NCBI GenBank assembly: GCA_013397115.1
Contig: VWZW01005402.1
Location: 372,887 to 436,886 of the forward strand
DNA from: Edolisoma coerulescens
Lineage: Eukaryota > Chordata > Aves > Passeriformes > Campephagidae
Direction: 5' to 3'
Length of the DNA stretch: 64,000 bases
The notes beneath the pieces were generated by a model. The model searched no databases. It was not told the DNA's origin and saw only the letters and a program-made list of their open reading frames with translations. The translations under genes were made by a program, and so were the position numbers. Below, piece by piece: positions 44,020-55,599 of this stretch (positions within the stretch are counted from its first letter, which is position 1; every line of letters starts with the position of its first letter).

Positions 44020-45400
44020 GAAAGCTGGAAAATCTCTCTGCAACCCAGGTTTCAGCGCCCATAGGGAAGCAAATCCCCAGTCCCCAAAAGCCAATCCTGG
44101 CCCATGGGGTCTTGCATAGGCATTTTCCCTTAAGGATAATTACGATTCCATCTCCCCTGCAGCCTCCCTCGGAGAGGGGATCCCAGATTGATCCTCACCT
44201 CCTGCCCTAAGCTGCTGGTCAAACATTTGTCTGTGGCACCTGGGGACGGGTGTGAGTAAAGCTGCAATTTAAGAGCGAGGAAATCACAGAGGAAACAAAC
44301 CCTGAGCCTCCATCCAGCCATCCCTAACATGTCACGCTCCTGACAGCGCTGCCAGGGAGCCAGAAAAAAAAGCTCCAGCCTTGAAATTTTTCTAGCGCGA
44401 AGATAAATGCAGGAGATTCATGTCTCTGCTGGTGCTACATTGTTTTGCTCAGCTGGCTGCAGAGCAAATAAGATGCGGTGTTGCATTGATTTGTAGCCCA
44501 GGAGCTGTCCTGGCAAATGGATGGGCTGGGAAAAACTTCATTTGGGGCTTCAGTCGGAGAGAGCAGCAGGGAACGGGCGCCCAGAGCTGCGGGATCCCAC
44601 TGCGCCTCCTCCCTGGGGCACGGGGCACAAGGGGCACCAGCTCTCTCCTTTTTTTGGGATGGTTTTCCCTGTGGATCTGTGGGATCTTTGCTGTCCCTCT
44701 GCACCCCCATCAGCGCTTGCTGCCCTGGTGTTTGGACATGGCACCAAGAGCAACGAAAACCAAACCCATTTCCAGGCATTTCCAGTGGGTTTGGGGAGAG
44801 GGAAGGGGAACTGCTCCTTTTCAAGGCTGTGCCCTGCCAGCCTCAGGCTCACCCCACGGGGAGGTGCCAAGAGTGGGGTGACACCATGAGGTGTCCCCCA
44901 CAGCATCCTCAGTGGACATAGATCCAGGGAAACCTGGGGATCCGTCCCCATGGGCTGTGCCCAAGGAGGCTCCGGAGGGAGCAGATGGGTCCCTCACCCC
45001 ACAGCGGGGAAAACGCTGCTCGTTAGCATCAATAAATGTAAAATAAATAGATAAAAGTACAATAAAATTAAATAAATATGAAAATATCAAATGAATGCCC
45101 AGGAAAAAATGCATCACAAGGCTGGCAGCTCCCCCAGGTCTTGCTGTAAAGGAATTGAAGTGTCCAAATAAGGCTCCCCCAAAGCCACCTCCATTCAAGA
45201 GCACCCGGGGAAGAGGGAAGAGGGCAGAGAGAGGATGAGGAAGGGTGAGGATGTTCATCACTCCTACAGCTGCTCCCCATCAGCCCTGATCCATCAGATC
45301 CATCCACTACCTAAGAAAAATCTCCCGCCGCTCTCTGCAGACAGGAGGCAATTTCCAAGTCCCAGCGATTCCCAAGAAAAGTGATGCTGGCTGTGCCCTA
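44020..45400. other. Intergenic block, AT-rich low-complexity patch
   Basis: Unique sequence. An AT-rich patch at 44370-44480 resembles conserved non-coding sequence; 45025-45095 is low-complexity with several aataaa words. No gene recognised. Confidence 0.4.
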
Positions 45401-45409
45401 ATGGAAAGG

Positions 45410-45730
45410 CAGCCGGTTTTATAGCAGAATGCAAATGAAAAGGTATAAATAAACAATCGCTCACAAATAAGTGCTTGCCTTTAATGAATATTTCATACAC
45501 AAAAGGAGTCATTGACATTTTGCTGGATTGCTTCAATTAGCTCTTGAGCCTCGTGTTCATGCAAATAATAAGCTTGCTTTTCATAATGCTTTGTTAATCT
45601 GCTTCATGGTGTGAATTTATACAGTAATATATCACCCAGACCTCCTGCTGGAGCCTTTATTGGATATAAATGACTTGGTAATTGCTATTGATCATTAAAG
45701 GAGTGTGGCGTTATTTTGGAATTACAATGT
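45410..45730. promoter_or_regulatory. Candidate conserved enhancer (strongest by composition)
   Basis: Three hundred bases of AT-rich but non-repetitive sequence lie between GC-rich flanks. They include AATGCAAATGAAAAGG, CATGCAAATAATAAGC (POU octamer-like), TTTAATGAATATTTCATAC, TTGATCATTAAAGG and GGTAATTGCTATTG. No reading frame of note. This is what vertebrate developmental enhancers typically look like. No alignment was possible. Confidence 0.4.
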
Positions 45731-45739
45731 GGGGGATCT

Positions 45740-47210
45740 TTGCAAGGCTGAGGGATCTGGCTGCTCGGGCTGGTTTATATTCAGGGCAGTGACGAGTGGG
45801 TCCTTGGGAGGAAAAGCCAAAGTGTGCCAAGATTGAGGCTGGGGAAAAAACCACTGCTGGAGTCGTTGCTGCCTTCCCGCCACGAAACGCTGCCGGCGAC
45901 ATATTCAGAATAAATCTCGGCCTATTCCATTCCACGCATCGATCTCCATTCCAGCTCCTACTTGGCTAAGATCAGCCAGGAAAATATTATGGCTGGCTGG
46001 GGAATGCAGCAGTGGGCTGGGTCTGGAGTAAAAAAGCAAGGGCACACTCCTGTGACAGCCGCGGTGGCCCCGGGCAGGTCCCTGAGCGTGGTGACCCTGT
46101 CGGGGTGGGCAGGGACGAAGCCACCAGGGCCCTTCCCAAGGCTCCCACCACAACCCCAGGAGGCTGCAGGTCTTTAATCTGGGCTTGCTGTTCTGCTGCT
46201 GGCTGTGAGTGATTAAAGGAAGTGTTTTACAGCCACCCTGGCTGCAGTGTTGGGTGTATTGATCCCAGCTGACGTCAGGGCAGCGGGAAGGGCTCCGCTT
46301 TCCCAGCAGGGAATTCAGGCTGAGCCTCCTCCTCTCCATCACTTGCTGGTTGTCTTCCAGCTCCCAGCGTTAAAACCTCGTCACTCTGAAGCGGAGGAGG
46401 CTGAGGTTGCACTTTAGATTTATATTTTTCATTTAGAAAACCCCTTTTCTGTGAGTTCTTTTTGCTTTTCTTCCAAACTGTTTTCCCTCTGATCCTGTTT
46501 CCTTCACCTGGAAGAGCCATCCTTGGCTTGCTCAGCTGCACTCAGTGCTGGCTCCTGCCTTGCTCAGAGCACAGAGGAGCTGGGAAATTTCTGCTTCTCC
46601 AACACCCCAGGAGGGCACCCCAAAATGCTCCCCCTCCATGGGATGGGGGATTTCAGCTGGCTTCGACATCCACATCCATCTGGAAAATGGCTGGGGGCAT
46701 TAACTCCTCCGTGGCCCCAAGGGCTGTGCTGGCACTCACTTCATGAACACCTTGAAAGGGCTCTGAGCTCCCTCTCCAGCTCTGTTTTTATTGAAATCCT
46801 CTCAGCGCGTTTTTCCCTTTCCAATTTACCGCCTTTCCCCCCCAGAATGTGCTTTGATTTCTCAGCAATTTCGAAGCCCTCAGGCTTTGCCTGGAAGGTG
46901 ATTTATCCCCATCTGTGTTTTCCTGTGGACATACACGTGCTGCGGTGCGTTGGGAAGAAACACAAAGAGCAATTGGCTGTGCAGGGGCTGGCACTGATGG
47001 AGTGCTGCTGGAGGAGTTATTCTGTTGGAAAACACACCAGTTAAAAAATTTTTACTTATAATTTTAGCCAGGTTTGTTCACCTTTGCCCTCGGGGAAGGG
47101 AACTGAAGCTTCTTTCCAGGGCATTGTTTCTCTGGGTGAGGACTGGTGGGCTCAGCATTCCAGCAGGGTGGGAGCAGCCCCAAAGAGAGAAGGCCATGGA
47201 GGGAACATCA
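45740..47210. other. Intergenic block, no gene recognised
   Basis: Unique sequence with open frames up to 173 codons that overlap on both strands and lack known domains. No repeat recognised. Confidence 0.4.
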
Positions 47211-47219
47211 GCAGAACAT

Positions 47220-47627
47220 CAGTGGCCATCCACCAACATCTGCCCCAGACTCTGCCTCTGTAGAGTTGGAGACTTGTCCTCCGGAAAAGACCAATGAGAA
47301 AATCAAGGAATGAAGAGAAGATCTAATTAACATCAGAAGCGAAGAAATCCAGATCCAATAGGAGACCAAATACTCAGAACTACACAACCTGAGACCAATG
47401 AACACTGACCCAATTCGTTTCTACGAGTTTTGACTGGATAAAAGATCTGAAAATTCTAGTAAAGGCCATGTGTCATGGAACGATTCTCTCTGCACACCCG
47501 GGCTATGTGTGGATGAGACGATTTCTGTGGCACATCCTGGCCAGAATGACATCCTGGCCGGAAAATAAAGTAATGCTTTGAGTCTCTAACATTAAAATGT
47601 TGTTGGAGGGTTTTTGTTTTTCCCGCA
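47220..47627 (+). mobile_element. LTR of an endogenous retrovirus, plus orientation
   Basis: The AT-richer segment ends with a typical R/U5 region: AATAAA at 47564-47569, then GTCTCTAACATT and GTTTTTCCCGCA ending at 47627. The 5' boundary is approximate. Just beyond the end is GTTTTGGTGACAA, which could be flanking DNA or the start of a short retained leader. No viral genes are present. Confidence 0.55.
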
Positions 47628-47639
47628 GTTTTGGTGACA

Positions 47640-50570
47640 ATTCCAGGAGCTGGGAGCTCGCTCCCATCCTGCCAGGACAAACTGCAAATCCCACCAGCTC
47701 CAGAGGGAGCTGGGCTGGAATCAGCCAGGAGAGAGAGTTGTCACCAAAGCCTTTTGCAGCCCCAAAGGGCCAAGGCAGGTGGAAGTGTCCCCCCTTTGCT
47801 GCCTTTGGTGTGAGCCCCACGGCAAATCCCGCTTGCCCAGCTGGCACCCAGCAGCCTGGGCTCCCAGGAGAGGCTGTTCCCATTCCCACCAGCCCAGCTC
47901 TGCTCCTGCCTCATCCCTGGGAACGCCGTGCTGACGGTGCTGAAACCTTCCCCGAGTCACCCCTGCACCCCCCGGGCCGTTCTGACGTGAACTCCTGCCC
48001 CGCCAAGGCCATTTGTTTCAGGGAATTTTATAAATGCAAATCTGCCGTGCTTTTTCATGCCAGCCGCATCTCCCGAGGCTGGGTTTGATAAAGGCTGGGA
48101 GCGAGGGGGTGAGCGGGTCAGCGCTCCGGGCGTGAGGAGCTGCCGGGGATTTAATGCCACCACGTCAATTTATGTCCCCTGGGAATGTGACCCCCCAGCC
48201 CTTCGTGGCTGGACCCGTCCAAAAATGCTCCTCAGAACAACCTTTTCTCTTTTTAGCTGTGAATTAACCCGGGAATGCTGCCGGATCCTCGCCTGCTGCA
48301 ATTCCAGCCCCTGGGATTTAACACTTCTATCTCCTGGTTTTTCCTCTCCTGTTGCTGTGAGCTGTATTCTCCAGCAGCTCAGGCGGGTTTGTGGAGCCAA
48401 GCACACGAGGTGATGTTCCAGGGCCTGAATTCTGCTCCTTCTCTGCCTTTTCTGTGCACCAGATCCTGCCCTGGCATGGGAAAAGCAAGGATAGAGAGAA
48501 GAAGCCCCCCGCCATGTGAAAATCCAATTGTCACCTCCCCAAAATGGGGAGAGAGTGATGGGAATGCCAGGGCTGATCTGCATTTAAAAGAGGGGGAATG
48601 AGCAGCGGGAAGAGGAGAGGGGAGGGGGAGATAAAAGGGAGAGGGGCCCGAATTTGAATATTGTTTTTCCTTACGGCAATGATCATTTGAAAGCTGATTT
48701 ACTGCCAAGAGAAACAAAAAAGAGACCCCTTGGCACTGCCCCAAACTCCTCATTTACTCTCTCAGAGCAAGGAACGCTTATAAAAACTGAATAAAACATC
48801 TAACAAGGCTGGTTAGGATCCTTTGAAAGATGTCTCCATCAAAGCAGCGGGGTCAGCCCCGCTCTCCCTTCCTCTCCTCCGACATCCATGGTCCCAAACT
48901 TCCCTTCTCAGGAGGATGTGGGTGCAGGGTGAGACCCACAGGGCTGTTCCTTTCCCAGTGGGAGCAGCCCTCTGGGAGGGACGTGTCCCCAAACTCGGGC
49001 TGGCCCCTCGAGGTGAGCCCTCAGGGAAGAAGGAGGATCCAGCTGTGGGAGAGGCTTTGGGAAAATCCAGCTGGAAGCAGGGCTGGGGGACGGATGGCAG
49101 GGAGCAGGGATGGGGAGGTGGGTGCTGAGGGCATGGGGAGCAGAGCCCAGGGACACCCTGAGACTCCCCAACGCTTTGTTTTGTGCTTTGCTTTAAATTT
49201 GGGAGCTCCTGCAGCAGTTCTTGGGATGGAAACATCCACGAGAAAAAACCCCTGGCCATAAACTTCCCATTTGTTGATTATTTCCCTGTTTGTGAAGGAT
49301 CCACACAAATATCCCTGCCCTGCTCCATCCTCCTCACTCTGAAAAGGGGAGAGGGGTTGAGGAGGGAGAGCACTTAACAGGGATAAATATTTTACAATTT
49401 TTAATTAAATATGAGAACCCCGCTGGGGCTGGGAGCAGGACCATCCTGCAATATGAATTATCAAGAACTCTTTGTCCCAGATGCCCATTCTTTCCACTCC
49501 AGCCCCCAGCCATTTAGGGCAAATAAAGTGGAAAATAAATCCTGTGTCCCTCTGGAAGAAACTGATGTTTTTTGGGGCAGCTGGTTCCGTTTCCCACTGG
49601 ATGCCCATCCCAGATCTGATTTTTGGGGCAGCTTGGCTCTGCCCAAGCTGGGCTGTGGCGCGGGCACTCAGAGAGGAGCCACTGCAGGAGGGGTTTCTGT
49701 TCTGGTGCTTTTGGGAAGAGGTTTGGACTGGGCACTGGAGAGGCAGGAGCTCTGCACATTGACTGAGTGCTGCTTCCTGAGAGAAGATTAAGTGGGTACA
49801 ATTGGCCAGGATTGACCTCGATGGATCTCTCTTGATTTATTCCAGCTGGGGAGCTGATCCAGCGGCGGCTGGGGTGGGTGTTACGCAATTCCTTGTCCTC
49901 AGGAACCTGGGCCGTGGCTCCCAGCTGTGCTGAGCCCGTGCCAGGCACGCAGAGCAGATCATGATAAAGCAAAAATTCAGCCTAGAAATCATCTCTGCCC
50001 CTTGCTCTCCGCTCTGAGAACAGTGTGTGAGTTAAATGATCTCTGCAACCAGCTCAGCTTCCCTCTGGGGCTTCCTCGTGTGCAGAACTCAGCCAAAGCT
50101 CTTGATCCATCCTGCTTTTCCAGGCTGGAGCCATCTCAGTGCCTGGCAGTGGGGCGTGGGCATGGTGGGCTGCAAGGGCACGAAAGAGCAGAGCTGGCTG
50201 CTGCCAGCCTGGTGCTGGGGGCACATTTCCTCAATAAATCAAGGAATTTTGGTGAAAACTGTATTTAAAACAAACCAAGGCTGTTACAGAGTCAGAAAGC
50301 AAAGGCAGAGCTTCAAAGAAACCCCCAAACTCCAAAATGAATCCAGGAGGGGCTGCTCGTGCTGAGGCCACACCACAAGCAGTGAGAAGCTCTCACCCCT
50401 CACTATTTTGGAAGCCACTCTCCTGCTGATTAAGTCGTACATGACAAAGGATGGGCACAACTGGACCCACGGATGCTGCAGGAATATCTGCATCTTCTCC
50501 AAGGAAATGTCACCTCCAGCAAGGAGCTGGAGTCCGGAGCAAAGCGAGGCCCCGCAGGGAGCAGCCGAGC
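47640..50570. other. Intergenic block, no gene recognised
   Basis: Includes an 11-bp inverted repeat pair (47630-47640 and 47738-47748) just after the LTR and an AT-rich patch at 48650-48790. Open frames up to 163 codons have no recognised domain. Confidence 0.4.
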
Positions 50571-50579
50571 CTGAGGCAC

Positions 50580-50850
50580 CTTGTGATGTTCCTAATTAGC
50601 CCGTGTGGCAGCCTCCCATCCATTATCAGCCTCTTCCCTAATAGACTTCCCTAAGAAGAGTGGCCTGAAGTGACCTCGCTGAGCAGCCCTCTCCTTCTGA
50701 CTGGTGCTGTAATTGTGATTGATCTCCGAGGCGCCGCAGCTTCGCTCGCCCCGTTCCCCAGCTCCGCTCGGTCGCCGGGAATTTGTTTCCTCCGGACTTC
50801 AGAGCTGAGATTTCCTTTGAACGCTCCCAAGTGCCAATTAGCGACACATC
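50580..50850. promoter_or_regulatory. Candidate conserved enhancer
   Basis: This unique block contains TTCCTAATTAGCCCGTG, TGTAATTGTGATTGATC and GTGCCAATTAGCGACAC, three homeodomain-type sites within 260 bp. It also has a CpG-rich centre (GGCGCCGCAGC). Non-coding. Confidence 0.35.
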
Positions 50851-51071
50851 TCCTGCTCCAGAGCTGGACCCCTTGGCCTGAAGGGAGTGGAAATTCCCCG
50901 GGTGGGTTCAAGGCACGACTCGGTGCTTTAGCTGGGCAAACAAGCGGTGGGTTCGTCCTGGGGCACAGCCAGCCCTGTCTGGGTCATACCCATGAAGGTT
51001 TTGGGCACTGCTTTGATCTGGTCCTTCCTGGGCAGCTCAGAGGTTGTGGTGATGATGGGACAAAGCTTGTT

Positions 51072-51320
51072 ACAGAATCATGGGTTGGGCTGGGTTGGGA
51101 AGGACTTAAAATCCATCCATTCCCATGCCCTGCCATGGGCAGGGACACCTTCCACCATCCCAGGCTGCTCCAAGCTTCTTCAACCTTGGACACTTCCAAG
51201 GATCCAGGGGCAGCCACAGCTTCTCTGGGCACCCTGTGCCAGGGCCTCCTCACCCTCACAGGGAAGAATTCCTCCCTAATATCCCACCTAACCCTGCCCT
51301 CTGGCAGTTTAAAGCCATTT
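51072..51320 (-). mobile_element. CR1 LINE 3' end
   Basis: This reversed CR1 fragment reads on the plus strand 'cagaatcatgggttgggctg', 'gccatgggcagggacacc', 'atccaggggcagccacagct', 'gtgccagggcctcctcaccc' and 'aattcctccctaatatccc'. It is one of the longer copies in the window. Confidence 0.93.
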
Positions 51321-51329
51321 TCCCTGCGT

Positions 51330-52950
51330 TATTCCTACTCATTTTTCCTACATCTCTCCTCTTCCAAAGGTCATGAGTTCCTAACCCCCCTCATACCCCA
51401 GCTGCCCACTATAAAACAATGAGAGTAGCTCAGACCCCTTCAGCTCCACCTCTGAAGAAGGTACAGAGAGGAATTAAGCGTCATTCCGGATGTTTTTTCC
51501 CCTCCTGCATGGCGGAGCACTTTGAGAGAGAAGCTGAGCACTTATAGGGATGCTCCGGAGCCAGGGATGGAAGCAGTGCCTCTTCCACTTCTCCTCTCAC
51601 ACATCTGATTCAGCCTCGCTGCTGGAGCCGGGATGGGAGGAGGGAAGAGAATTCCCTGCAGGTGGATTTTGCCGGGAACTGCGAACAAACGAACAAACAA
51701 ACGAACAGGCTCTTTGGAACGGCGAAAAAGGGGGTCACAGCCAAACGAGCTGCGAAGCTGCACGCTCCCTTCCTGCAGATGTGCGGGAGTGTTGATGTGC
51801 ACAGCGTTTCACACGCCAAACATTCCGGTCACCCCCGGCTGCGTTGGTTTTGGCGTGGGCGGGAATTTTCGGAAAGGTGATCGGGGAAAAGGAGCTCACG
51901 GGAGCTTGTGGGGAGCTCCCAGCGCAGGGAGCGGAGCCGAGCTTGTCCCCACACCAACGGGGCTGTCCACGCCGTGATGGAGCTCTCCCTGCTCCCAAAA
52001 TATCCACCCAAAAGGAAAACTGGAGCTTTTCTTCCAAATAAAACGGAGCAGGATGATTTTTGCTGAGGGCATTTGCTCTGCTGGGCCTCGAAGGCCTTGG
52101 CCTTGGCCCTGCTGGGGGAGGCCGAAGCCGAGTGATGCCTTCAGAGACCTTTTATTCTTCCCAAACTCATCCCCACTTGCCACTGACCATCTCTCCCTCT
52201 TATTTCATGGCAAAACAGCAAATTTGGGGAGGCGTTTTTGGTCCGTGGCTGACCTGCTCGTTCCCTGCCTCTGGAATCACGCGTTCCGAAGGGCTGGGAG
52301 TTCTGGCAGGAATTTTAATTGGCTGCTGAAGCCAAGGCCTGAGGGAATGGTTTTATTTTTGGAGTATTGGCTGTTGGGTCAATACCTTCCTCACCCTGAG
52401 GAAGTCAGTGCAGGCGTGCAGCCGGACTTGTGAATGGGAATGATTTTCCATTAGCCTGTGGATGGGAATCCATCCCGAGCTGGCTGGGAATTCTTTATGG
52501 ACTGTGTTTTCTGATGGATCTGCATCCCAGAGGCAGCAGCTGAGCTCTTCAGGACAGATCAGCACTGACAAGTTGCCTCACTCACTTCGCTTCCATGAGA
52601 GAGGGAAGGAGGAGGGAGCGAGGAGAGAGGAGGAAGGGTGAAGGAATTGGGAAAACCATCTGGAGTTCTCAATACTTTCCTGTGTAACTGCTTTGTAAAT
52701 AAAAAATTGGGGTTTTTTTTGGTCAGATCAATGAAATTCCAGAGGTTTGGAAAACGCATCTGCCCTCTGTAGCAAAGTTTGAAGGATCTGATGACTCCGT
52801 ATCCTTGAGTGGAAGAAATTGAGGAATGAGAAAGAAAAATCCCCTTGGCTGCTCCGGGCGTGCTGGAGCATTACCACAGCTCATTGCCTGCACAGCGCAC
52901 CCCACAGTTAAAAAATTACTTTTTTTTCCATGGAAATCCGTGCTGGCTGC
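51330..52950. other. Intergenic block, no gene recognised
   Basis: Contains a short gaac/aaac repeat at 51683-51710. No exon supported. Confidence 0.4.
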
Positions 52951-52959
52951 TGCAAAATA

Positions 52960-53130
52960 ATCCCAGATGAAGCATCTACAGCGAGCACATTGTTATTAGC
53001 CCAGATGATTTGGCTTGCTGTCTTGCTTTCTGGTTTTTTATTCATGCTGGCGGCAAGCAAACCTATCCAGCTCCATTATGTATAATTTATTCTGGATTAG
53101 ATCAAAGGAACAGTTTACAGGGGTGGTTTG
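52960..53130. promoter_or_regulatory. Candidate conserved enhancer
   Basis: This AT-rich unique block has ACATTGTTATTAGCCC, GTATAATTTATTCTGG and GGATTAGATCAAAGG (a TCF/LEF-type ATCAAAGG). Sharp base-composition contrast with the flanks; non-coding. Confidence 0.35.
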
Positions 53131-53472
53131 GACATTATTATGATTTTTTTTTTTTTAGCTTTTTCCATATTTTATAAATATATATTTATTCTCCATCCCC
53201 TTCCCCATGCTCCCCATTGCCTTTGCTCATAAGCAAATTATAAATTATTCACCAGCCCAGTACAAGACAAGTGTTCCTCAGGCCTGGAAATCAAATCAGC
53301 CCCAGCAGCGACGTGGGATGGGAGCCAAATGTTTTTGGGGGGTTTGTGGGATGCAGGGATGCAGCTGGGACCAAGAAATCCCTTTTATAAGTGTTGAGGG
53401 ACTTTTTGGGAGCAGGGGTGGGCTGCAGAGGTGCTGTCAGCTCAGTAATGCCACCATTATGGGGACAGGTGG

Positions 53473-53518
53473 CACCAATCCTACACCAATCCTACACCAA
53501 TCCTACACCAATCCTACA
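53473..53518. repeat. 12-bp tandem repeat
   Basis: Nearly four perfect copies of caccaatcctac, which translate as a four-residue period. Perfect identity suggests length polymorphism. Confidence 0.93.
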
Positions 53519-54308
53519 TGAGCTTTTGGTAAAAGCAGGGACTTGAAGCTTAGCCAGAGGGATCTGTTGCCCCCTGGACGTGATATTTCCCTGAAAGATG
53601 GGGTGACACACACACATCTCCTGGATTTGCTGCTGGAGGAGGGATGCTGGAATCCACCCCGTGCCCAGCATCACCCAGGCAGGTTGGCAGCACCACGGAG
53701 CATAAAGCCCAGCACCTCTGGGGCCTCAAAACCCCAAAATCTTTGTTCCTGCAGTGGTGTGGGGTGTTTAGTGCACTGCAAAGTGACTTTTAAGGCCTGG
53801 CAGAAGGATGTGCTCTGGGCAGGGGGCTCTGGAGCAGGCAGCAGGGTGCAGGTGCTGGGAAAAGCTGCTGCTGATTTAGCAGGAAGCCCATCAGGGAGGC
53901 ATCTGCTGGCTTCAGCTCTCGGAATCTCCCCAGCACTGCAGCACCATCCTCCAGGATTATCCACCCAGACCTCCCAAGGGGTTGGGGGTGATGGTGGGAC
54001 ACCCCACCCCACAGAGCTGCAGGTGCTGGGGGATGCCCAGGAGCTGCTGCTCCATCACTGGGGCTGTGGCTGGAGCATGGGGAGGTCTCTGCAGCTCCTC
54101 ACCTGCTCCTTCGGCCCCATCCCATCCCCCTGCCTGTGCTCCCACAGGAAGGATCAGCCCCTTTCCCTGCTGCTGGCATGGATCTGTGTCCATCACACCT
54201 CCCGGGAGCAGCACAGGGCTGTAGTCACAGATTTCCAGCCAGCAGGAGCCCTCCTTGAAAGGTGACCCACGGTGAGGCCAGGAAAGGCTCTCTGGGGTGG
54301 GAAATGGG

Positions 54309-55565
54309 ATGGGATTGGTTCCAACCAGCAAAGTGAACCGAGGCCTTCCTTCTACATCAGATCAAGCTGCTCGGAGCAGCTCGGAGCGTTTCCTTGGGAA
54401 GGAGGGCTGGGGTGGTGTTTCCCACAAATCCACCTCCCCGCTGTTGGAGGATCCCCCTCTGGAAGGGCTGGGAGCTGTTTGTTCATCTCAGGGACAGCAG
54501 GAACGTGGTGGCTCTGCTGGGGCTGGGAAAAAAGGATGGGCCTCCTTGGAAAAGTGGCCCAGAAAATCCTATCAGGAGCAGGTAGGGACAATTCCCAGCT
54601 CTGTCCCAGCCCCACCACAGGCTGGTTTCCAGGAGACGAAACAGGTCAAGATGCAGCAGAAACATCTGCCATTGATCCGCGCTGCGACAGAGCCAGAGAA
54701 TAATTGTCTCTCTGAAAATCCATTATCACCTCCAGCCTCTTTTGAGCTGGAAGCTCTCGGAGCTGACAGGGGCTGTGCCTGGAGTGGGGATGGTAAATAT
54801 GGCACCATATGGCCGAGGCGTTCTCAGGCCCCTAAAGAAATGCCGTTTATATGCATCTGCATTTACAACTGCTGCACCTATTGTGGGTGTGCGTGTGATT
54901 ATTGCTTATTGAGCCTCCTCCCTGGGCCCAGCACGGGCCGTTTGTGCCAGATAATTGCTCTAAAAGGGTGTTCTAAAGGGAGAACCGAGTGTCTGAGGCC
55001 TGCAGGAGATGATTTTGGCAGGGCCCCAGCCCGTGCTGAATGCTGGGTGGCACCGGGGGCAGCGCCTTGGCAGGGCCAGCCCCGGGCACACACAGGGAAC
55101 TGTTTGCTTTCCTTTAATCTCTGCTCCTCTGTGCCTTCCCCTCTTCAAACACAGCCTGTTGTGGTTGTTTGGGCAGATCCTCCCTCTGGAGAGGCAGGTT
55201 GGGAGCAAACAGAGAGCTGGGGGATGTTGGGGACACGGGAGACCCCGACCCAGCATCGCTGGGGGGTCAGGGGACGATGTGAGACTCCCCCTTTCTCCGA
55301 CACCATTTTTAACTGCAAAAATTGCTTTTTTCTCACTGAAATATGTGAGCAGCCCTCGGTGGCAGAGGGAGGAAGGCTTTTCTGGGAGAAGCAGGACACA
55401 TCTAGCACTCGCTGCCTTTTCCAGGAGCCCACTGCGCACCTGAGGCAGCGCTGGCTCCTCCTGGGCTCATCCCCAGCCCTGCCCCCGTCTCCCTTTACCC
55501 TCAGAAAATCCCGTAGACTGAAACATCCTAAAAACCTCACTGAAAGGTTAAAACTATCTCACTGA
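54309..55565 (+). other. Long open reading frame, no known domain
   Basis: This frame is open for 418 codons from its first ATG (54309) to TGA at 55565. It is the longest non-repeat frame outside the recognised genes. The predicted protein has no signal peptide, domain, repeat or family motif that I recognise; its composition (Ser, Gly, Pro, Trp, Cys-rich, erratic) looks like translated non-coding DNA. An AT-rich candidate enhancer (54780-54975) lies inside it. No upstream promoter, splice sites or nearby poly(A) signal support a gene. Probably chance, reported because of length. Confidence 0.15.
54780..54975. promoter_or_regulatory. Candidate conserved enhancer
   Basis: This unique block carries GCACCATATGGCC (CArG-like), TTTATATGCATCTGCATTT and GTGATTATTGCTTATTG between GC-rich flanks. 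Called on composition and motifs only. Confidence 0.3.
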
Positions 55566-55599
55566 CAATTGCCCTGAGATCCATCACTGCAGCGGGGAC

